From contig JAQXTH010000006.1 in the NCBI GenBank assembly GCA_029219385.1, positions 16,903 through 80,902 of the forward strand: a stretch of 64,000 nt of DNA. Reading direction: 5' to 3'. Source of the stretch: Prevotellaceae bacterium (GTDB lineage Bacteria > Bacteroidota > Bacteroidia > Bacteroidales > Bacteroidaceae). The notes beneath the pieces were generated by a model. It did not search any database. It saw only the letters and a program-made list of their open reading frames with translations, and had not been told where the DNA came from. Made by a program: the position numbers and the translations under genes. Of the stretch, positions 57,737-64,000 are shown one piece after another. How positions within the stretch are numbered: position 1 is the first letter of the stretch; every line of letters begins with the position of its first letter.

Positions 57737-60208
57737 TTGGATATGCAGTTGAAGAACAGAAAAAAATTATCGTGGTGTCGTTTTGTTGTTGCCGTGTGTG
57801 TGTTGTTGTCATTGTTGTCGATTGCTCCTTTGGTGGCAGAGTCGGCAAATGTCGGTGTGGATAAAGGGGAGTGTCGTCTTGCTCCTCATGCCTTTGGGAA
57901 TGTTGACAAGCGTTTGTTGTCTAACTCTTGGGGCGCATATTGGATTGGAGTGCCCGGTGAGAGTCCGCGTGAGTATGGCGTGCGTCTTTTCCGCAAGAAG
58001 ATAGAGGTTGACAAGGCAACGATGGGCGAGCGTTTCCTTGTCCATGTCTCTGCCGATGAGCGTTATAAACTGTATGTCAACGGAGTGCAGGTGAGCGAGG
58101 GGCCGGCGCGTGGCGATATGCTCAACTGGAAGTTTGAGACGATAGACTTGCGTCCTTATCTTCGTGAGGGTGAAAACGTTTTGTGTGCCACAGTGTGGTT
58201 TTTTGCCACTTCCCGACCTGCCGCCCAGACTACATACGGTGAGTGTGGTTTCTTGATGCAGGGCGACACTCCGCGCGAAGATATTGTGAACACCAACAAC
58301 ACTTGGCGCTGCATTTCCAACAAGGCATATTCCATTTGTCGAGAGGGCAGGGTGAGAGGATATTTCGCTGTGGGGCCCAACGAGCAGATCGACATGAAAC
58401 TCTATCCCCACGGTTGGCTCAATCCGGATTTTGACGACACGAAATGGAAAAAGGCCTACGGGCAGTTTCGGGCGGCCATGAAGGGCACTCCCGACTATCC
58501 TTTTCGACAACTTGTAGAGCGCACCATTCCCACGATGCAACATGAGCCGATGAAACCGTTGGTTTTAAGGGAGACAGAGGTTGACGGAAAGAAGACCATT
58601 TTTCCTTTGTCTTCGCAGAAAACTTTTTCTTCATTTAAGGTTGAGGCAAACTCTCGTGCCACGTTCTTGCTCGACCAACAAGAGTTGGCCACCGGCTATC
58701 TCAATATGCTTTTGTCGGGTGGAAAAGACGCAGTCGTAACGATAGGCTATGCCGAGACAATGTTTCAAAAAACTGCATCGGGTTCGCTCTTGCCATTGGG
58801 CAATCGCGACAGTGTCGAGGGAAAAGTGTTCTTGGGCTATAAAGACCGCATTATTTGCGATGGAACCGATAATTTTCGTTTCTCTCCCCTTTGGTGGCGC
58901 ACATGGCGTTATCTCTTGATTGAGGTCGAGACAAAAGACGCTCCACTCTTTGTCAATGAGCTTCGGGGCGAGACCTCCATGTATCCTTTTGAGAGAGTAT
59001 CTTCGTTTTCCGCTCCCGAAGCCCCCATTCTTTCTCGTATGCTCGATGTTGGGTGGCGCACGGCTCGTCTTTGCGCCAACGAGACATACATGGATTGTCC
59101 CTATTATGAACAACTGCAATATTTCGGCGATACACGCATACAGACAATGATAACCATGTTCAATACTCGTGATACCTTCATGGTGAAACAGGCTTTGGAG
59201 ATGGGAATGCAGTCGATGTTTGCCGACGGATTGACCCAAAGTCGCTACCCCTCGTCGATACTTCAGGTTATTTCGAGCTATTCGCTCTCGTGGTGTGGCA
59301 TGGTCTATGACTATTGGATGTATCGCGACGATCCCCTCGAGGTGAAGAAGTTGTTGCCTTCCGTGAGGCGCATTTTAGCATGGTTTGAGCAATATGTGCG
59401 CCCCGATGGCAGCATGGAGAAAATTCCTTTTTGGTTTTTCTGCGACTGGGCGGGCAATTTCCCTCTCGGAATGCCCATACGCCAAGACGACGGCTATTCG
59501 GCATATCAGGAACTTGTCTTTTTGAAATCACTCGAAGAAGCTGCCGCCATGGAGAGAGCCTTGGGCATTGCCGGCATGGCAGAACACTATGAAGCTCTTC
59601 AGAAAAAGATACGCAACAATTTCGTCGAGCGATATTGGGACGAGTCGAAACAACTCTTTGCTGACACCAAAGACCGGCGTAGTTATTCGCAGCACACAAA
59701 CATCATGGCAATACTGTGCGACATATTGCCATCGGCTAAAAACACCGATTTGTGTCGGCGCGTGATTGAAGACAAATCGCTCACCCAAGCCACCATATAT
59801 TTCAGATATTATCTCTTTGCCGCTATGAAAAAAGCAGGTCTTGCCGACCTCTTCCTTGACCAACTCGACATCTGGCGCAACCAACTCGATGAGGGCATGA
59901 CAACATGGGCGGAAATGCCCTCGCCCACGCGTTCCGATTGCCATGCGTGGGGAGCAAGTCCCAATGTCGAACTTTTTCGCATTGTCTTGGGTATAGACAG
60001 CCGTGCGCCCGGTTTCAAAAAAGTGGAGATAAAACCATCGCTTGGAAAATTGCGCGAGGTCAGTGGAATCATTCCTCATCCGCGCGGAGAGATAAGTGTC
60101 TCGCTACGTCTTTTGCCCGATGGCAGACTTGAAAAAGACATTTCCGTGCCCGAGGGAGTGGAGTGTGATTTCGTTTGGCGTGGCAAAACCCACAAAATTT
60201 CGCGATAG
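57737..60208 (+). CDS. Secreted alpha-L-rhamnosidase-like glycoside hydrolase (GH78-like)
   Basis: Signal peptide; ARLCANETYMDCPYYEQLQYFGDTRIQTMITMFNTRDTFMVKQAL; YQELVFLKSLEEAA; SPTRSDCHAWGASPNVELFRIVLGI. Confidence 0.88.
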   Translation: MDMQLKNRKKLSWCRFVVAVCVLLSLLSIAPLVAESANVGVDKGECRLAPHAFGNVDKRLLSNSWGAYWIGVPGESPREYGVRLFRKKIEVDKATMGERFLVHVSADERYKLYVNGVQVSEGPARGDMLNWKFETIDLRPYLREGENVLCATVWFFATSRPAAQTTYGECGFLMQGDTPREDIVNTNNTWRCISNKAYSICREGRVRGYFAVGPNEQIDMKLYPHGWLNPDFDDTKWKKAYGQFRAAMKGTPDYPFRQLVERTIPTMQHEPMKPLVLRETEVDGKKTIFPLSSQKTFSSFKVEANSRATFLLDQQELATGYLNMLLSGGKDAVVTIGYAETMFQKTASGSLLPLGNRDSVEGKVFLGYKDRIICDGTDNFRFSPLWWRTWRYLLIEVETKDAPLFVNELRGETSMYPFERVSSFSAPEAPILSRMLDVGWRTARLCANETYMDCPYYEQLQYFGDTRIQTMITMFNTRDTFMVKQALEMGMQSMFADGLTQSRYPSSILQVISSYSLSWCGMVYDYWMYRDDPLEVKKLLPSVRRILAWFEQYVRPDGSMEKIPFWFFCDWAGNFPLGMPIRQDDGYSAYQELVFLKSLEEAAAMERALGIAGMAEHYEALQKKIRNNFVERYWDESKQLFADTKDRRSYSQHTNIMAILCDILPSAKNTDLCRRVIEDKSLTQATIYFRYYLFAAMKKAGLADLFLDQLDIWRNQLDEGMTTWAEMPSPTRSDCHAWGASPNVELFRIVLGIDSRAPGFKKVEIKPSLGKLREVSGIIPHPRGEISVSLRLLPDGRLEKDISVPEGVECDFVWRGKTHKISR

Positions 60209-60426
60209 TTGCATAAGTCCAAATCAAAAGACGGATTTAGAAGAAAACCAATCCTGAAGAGTATATTTATGCGCATTTTAAGTTTTTTTTGACTTGAGAA
60301 GTGCGTAAGTATGTTTTTTTTAACGGATTTTTATGGCGGTTTTGTATAAAATAAATATATTTGCGCACTTTTAAATGCGACAAACAGATAAAACCTTTTT
60401 TTATTATTAACTTTAATCAATCTATT

Positions 60427-63400
60427 ATGTTCAAACAAGTACGTTTCACACTTCTCTCGCTCCTTGTCTTATTGGCATTTGGAGCGAACCGGGCGTTTGC
60501 AAACGGCACGCTTGTCGATGGCGTTTATTACATCTTTGATGAAGCCAATCGCACAGCCACCGTTACTTACTCCGGTCCGAGCGTGCCTGCTGCAGCCGGT
60601 GACAATAACGGCTACAGTGGTGACGTTGTCGTACCCGGCTCAGTTTATTACAACGGGTATGAGTACACTGTAACAACGATTGGAGAAGGCGCATTCAAGT
60701 TCGCCAGCATCAACTCTCTCGTGGTTGGTGAGGGCTGTACCACAATCGCCGGTTCGTCATTCAACAATGCAAATATTGCAGTGTCGATGACGCTTCCAAG
60801 CACTGTTACAACCATTTCCGGCGCCGGTGACAATGGTGCGGGTTCCACTTGCCCGACGATTATCATCGGTTCGCTCGAAAAAGGCTCGCAACTTACCGCG
60901 ATCAATGGCAGTTTCATGTACAACGCCAATGTAAATGACGTTTACATGTATGGCACCAATCCTGCCACTACCGTGGGTGCTTATGCGTTCTCCAAGGCTC
61001 CGAAGATTCACGTTCCCGACATCTCGCTTGCTCTCTATCAGGCTTGCGGTTGGGCGAAAGACGGTTGGAGTCGCACACGCAACTTTGTAGGCGATATCAA
61101 CGTTCCCATGAGTTGGGAGGATTTCCAAGCAAATCTTGCAACTTATGTTGCCAAAGGTGTTAAGAAGGGTGACAGTCCCAACACCTTTGCAGAAGGCGAA
61201 GAAGTCAATGCTTATCTGGCTGCTCTTGATGCGGCAAAGGCCATGACAGAAGGTACTTCGAGCGACGACATGAAAGCCGCTGTGAAGACTCTTGAAAATA
61301 CCTATGCTGCTCTTCCCGCTGCCTTACCTCTCACCGAGGGCTATTATTATATGGTAAACAACTATGAGGCATATAATGAGAAGTATGGTGTTTATCCCGC
61401 CATATTTACAGCTCCCGAGTTTGTGAGAAGTTCAGGTGCTTCGGCTTGTCTCTTCGACAAGTTTGATGCCAACAATGCAAACTATATCTATAAGCTTACT
61501 GCAAAAGAAGGTCTCGAGGGAGGCTTCTATGCTCAGAATGCTGCCACCGGTTGGTATCTCAACACCGGTGATGGCGACACATGGTATGGTGAAGTGACCA
61601 CTTGCTCCGAAACTGCTGTCAATGCACAGATATTCAAGGCCTATGGCGTGGGTAACGGTGCTTTCTGGGTGGCAGACGAAACCGATACAAACGTGAGTCG
61701 TGCCATTAGTGGAGCTGCAAGTGTTCCTTCGCGCAACTACGTTTTTGGTTGGACTACATTTGCCGATGTTGTTGCTGACAATCTCAAAGGCTACAACACA
61801 TGGACCCTTATTCCTGTTGCAGAAGAAACGGTTACAACGCTTGTTGCAAAAGCCGAAGAAGAAAAGGCTGCCAAGGCTGCCATTCTTGCAGAACTTGAAC
61901 CTCTCTATGCTTCATTGGCCGACTTGGCAACTGCTGTCAACAACGGTGAGGCTCCCTACGACACCATGAACGAAGAGGTTGTGGCAAACTTCAAAAACGC
62001 ATACGCCACAGCCAAAACTCTCGTTGCCATCAAGAAATACAATCAAGGCGTTTCTTCCGAGACCTACACCAACGGTTTGGCTAATCTCAAAGCCACAAGA
62101 CAGGCTCTCGTTGAGGCAACTCCCGTAAATCTCGAAGATGGTTACTATTATATCGTAAATGCTGCTTCTGATTTCAAGAACAATCACGATGGTCAAAATG
62201 CCGCAATGTGTATCGACGTGGCAGGCGAACCCATCAAATGGGCTCTCTTCGACAACTCTCAGGAGAAATTCGTGATGGAGATAAAGAAGCAGGATAGTGG
62301 CAACTACTTAATCAAGGGTTATTCTACCGGTGCATATTTTGCTTCTACTGAACAACCCGATACCTATTCTAATCCGGTATTTACCTCGCTTGATGCTCCT
62401 GTAGAGCAGATTATCAAGCACTACGAGAAATATTCCGAGGGTGCTTATGTAATCCATAATGTTGTGAACGGATGGGATTGGCATCCCCTGGGCAACAATG
62501 CTGGTAAAGGTGTCAGTGGTAGCATTGTGGGCTGGCCGGCTTATATGTCGGAGGTTTCCACATGGAATTTCGTTAAGGTTACCGACGAAGATTGGGCTGC
62601 AATCGAACAGGGCAAACGCACCGAAGAGGCCAAGGCACTGCTCAACGAGGCAAATCTTGCCCTTCTTGACAATGTTTCCGAGTGGACCACAAACGCTACT
62701 TTGATCAAGAGCGACGCAAGCAACCTTTCGACCAATGCTACTTCGCTCGACCTTGGCAAACTTGTCAATGGCAATCTTAGCGAAACAACCGAGACATGGG
62801 CTCAATATCCTTCTTCTGATGCCTACCTCCAGGTAGAAATCGACGATGCCGATTTGTGCAGCGATTTGCGTCTCTCTATCGCTCCGCGCACCGGTCAATA
62901 CTACAAGGCCGACACTCCCAAGAGTTGGATTGTAACAAAGTCCGATGATGGTGAAAATTGGAGTTATGTGGGTGAATACTCGACCGACCCCGATGCCATT
63001 GCCGAAGGTCAGTTGTTCACATATCCCGTAATCAGTCTTGGCAGCACTGCCAAATATGTGCGTTTCACCTCTCCTGTGGCTATCGAAAATCGCACCGGCA
63101 AGACAACCCACTTTGCCCTCGGCGAGTTTAAACTTGAGTCTGTTTCAGCTGCAGCCACAATCGACGATGCAAATGTAAGCGCGGCTTACACTGCTCTCGT
63201 CAATGCTATCGACGAACTCCGTCAGGCTGTTGATGCAAATACTGTAACCGCAGATCAGAAAACTGCTTTTGAAACTGCTTACGACACCTATGCTGCTGCT
63301 ATAACGGAATACAACATTCCGGGCGGCGTCTGGGAGATTGCATCCGAGGCTACTGCTCCCGCAGCAGGCAAGACCTACGCCATCAAAAACGTGACCAATG

Positions 63401-64000
63401 CCAACTACCTCACCATGAAGGGTGTTGAAGGCAATGTCAACGTATTGAACAACACCGGCGTGTGGACCCTCGAAGCCACCGGCGAACAAGAAGACGGTCT
63501 CGACACCTACTACTTCAAGTCGGTAGACAACGGCCTCTATTGGAAGAAAGAAGACTGGGCCAACGAACCCGAAGGCTACGACGGCTTCGACATCCACGGC
63601 TATGCAGGTCTCAACACCTACTTCACCGACAATACCGCTGAAGCCATCAAGATCACCGTGGCAGCCTGCGGCTCAACCGACAACTGGCGTTCAGCCGACG
63701 GAGGCGAACAAGGCTATATCCTCGCCACCGCTTACGACGGCAAGCAACTCCGCCTCGGCCAGCAGCGCGGCACCGATGCTACCTTCGAGCCCTACAAGGA
63801 TGATCTCGCATGGGAGTTCTATGAGGCAACATTCAACAACGACATCCGCGCTGAGTTGGCAGCAGTCGTTGCAACTTGCAACATCGACCTCGCCACCGCC
63901 ACCACAGGCGACAAGCCCGGCTACTACAATGCCGAGAAGATAGCCGCCTACAGCGCAGCCCTCACCGCAGCTCAGGGTATCACCGATGAAAGCACCAAAA
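60427..64000 (+). CDS. Large secreted surface protein, partial at right edge: BspA-like LRR segment, repeated FIVAR-like helical segments, F5/8-type-C-like segment
   Basis: Open frame from ATG 60427 (MFKQVRFTLLSLLVLLAFGANRAFA) to the window end, absent from the ORF track because it has no stop here. VVVPGSVYYNGYEYTVTTIGEGAFKFASINSLVVGEG; NAYLAALDAAKAMTEGTSSDDMKAAVKTLENTYAAL; SAAYTALVNAIDELRQAVDANTVTADQKTAFETAYDTYAAA. Confidence 0.88.
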   Translation, partial: MFKQVRFTLLSLLVLLAFGANRAFANGTLVDGVYYIFDEANRTATVTYSGPSVPAAAGDNNGYSGDVVVPGSVYYNGYEYTVTTIGEGAFKFASINSLVVGEGCTTIAGSSFNNANIAVSMTLPSTVTTISGAGDNGAGSTCPTIIIGSLEKGSQLTAINGSFMYNANVNDVYMYGTNPATTVGAYAFSKAPKIHVPDISLALYQACGWAKDGWSRTRNFVGDINVPMSWEDFQANLATYVAKGVKKGDSPNTFAEGEEVNAYLAALDAAKAMTEGTSSDDMKAAVKTLENTYAALPAALPLTEGYYYMVNNYEAYNEKYGVYPAIFTAPEFVRSSGASACLFDKFDANNANYIYKLTAKEGLEGGFYAQNAATGWYLNTGDGDTWYGEVTTCSETAVNAQIFKAYGVGNGAFWVADETDTNVSRAISGAASVPSRNYVFGWTTFADVVADNLKGYNTWTLIPVAEETVTTLVAKAEEEKAAKAAILAELEPLYASLADLATAVNNGEAPYDTMNEEVVANFKNAYATAKTLVAIKKYNQGVSSETYTNGLANLKATRQALVEATPVNLEDGYYYIVNAASDFKNNHDGQNAAMCIDVAGEPIKWALFDNSQEKFVMEIKKQDSGNYLIKGYSTGAYFASTEQPDTYSNPVFTSLDAPVEQIIKHYEKYSEGAYVIHNVVNGWDWHPLGNNAGKGVSGSIVGWPAYMSEVSTWNFVKVTDEDWAAIEQGKRTEEAKALLNEANLALLDNVSEWTTNATLIKSDASNLSTNATSLDLGKLVNGNLSETTETWAQYPSSDAYLQVEIDDADLCSDLRLSIAPRTGQYYKADTPKSWIVTKSDDGENWSYVGEYSTDPDAIAEGQLFTYPVISLGSTAKYVRFTSPVAIENRTGKTTHFALGEFKLESVSAAATIDDANVSAAYTALVNAIDELRQAVDANTVTADQKTAFETAYDTYAAAITEYNIPGGVWEIASEATAPAAGKTYAIKNVTNANYLTMKGVEGNVNVLNNTGVWTLEATGEQEDGLDTYYFKSVDNGLYWKKEDWANEPEGYDGFDIHGYAGLNTYFTDNTAEAIKITVAACGSTDNWRSADGGEQGYILATAYDGKQLRLGQQRGTDATFEPYKDDLAWEFYEATFNNDIRAELAAVVATCNIDLATATTGDKPGYYNAEKIAAYSAALTAAQGITDESTK

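Noticed and set aside
62308-63111. 267-aa minus-strand ORF opposite the giant surface protein
   Set aside because: The plus strand has a continuous signal-peptide-led frame with recognisable repeats; this is a shadow frame.
1-64000. CRISPR array, retron, rRNA or prophage
   Set aside because: No regularly spaced direct repeats with unique spacers, no reverse transcriptase, no rRNA and no phage structural genes were recognised.

Overview
The window is a Bacteroidales-type chromosomal segment. The taxon is inferred from TAnnTTTG promoter elements, DUF4835/DUF3127 genes, a BtuG-like lipoprotein and a MutA/MutB pair. Most of it is core metabolism and informational genes: a partial TamB/AsmA-like gene, a six-hairpin glycosidase, dus, recN, DUF4835, coaBC, a PolIII-epsilon-like exonuclease, dnaN, a DUF3127 pair, hisS, a YfhO-like protein, ahcY, a Ca2+ P-type ATPase, a Na/Pi cotransporter, purL, manA/manC and mutA/mutB. 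It also carries a cobalamin-uptake locus with a clear B12 riboswitch, a GH78-like rhamnosidase and the start of a giant secreted BspA/FIVAR-type protein. The main accessory region is a ~12.4 kb, single-strand, ten-gene island (about 40.7-53.1 kb) that starts right next to tRNA-Leu(CAA). It encodes an XRE-HTH/DinD-tail chimera, a single-chain R-M-S restriction enzyme, an AAA-TOPRIM/DUF4435-like ATPase, a GIY-YIG/DUF4357 protein, a TcmP/DUF5131 pair, an AlbA_2 (Schlafen-like) protein and a compact STAS-HATPase / STAS-like DUF4325 / two-TM triad. The triad is the best candidate for an undescribed system. Non-coding signals include a ~97-bp mosaic palindromic repeat present twice, a ~129-bp intergenic element bounded by inverted repeats, a triple 11-bp Pho-box-like repeat before the Na/Pi transporter, and a duplicated promoter/leader before a nucleotidyltransferase. 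All family calls come from reading motifs by eye; no searches were run.
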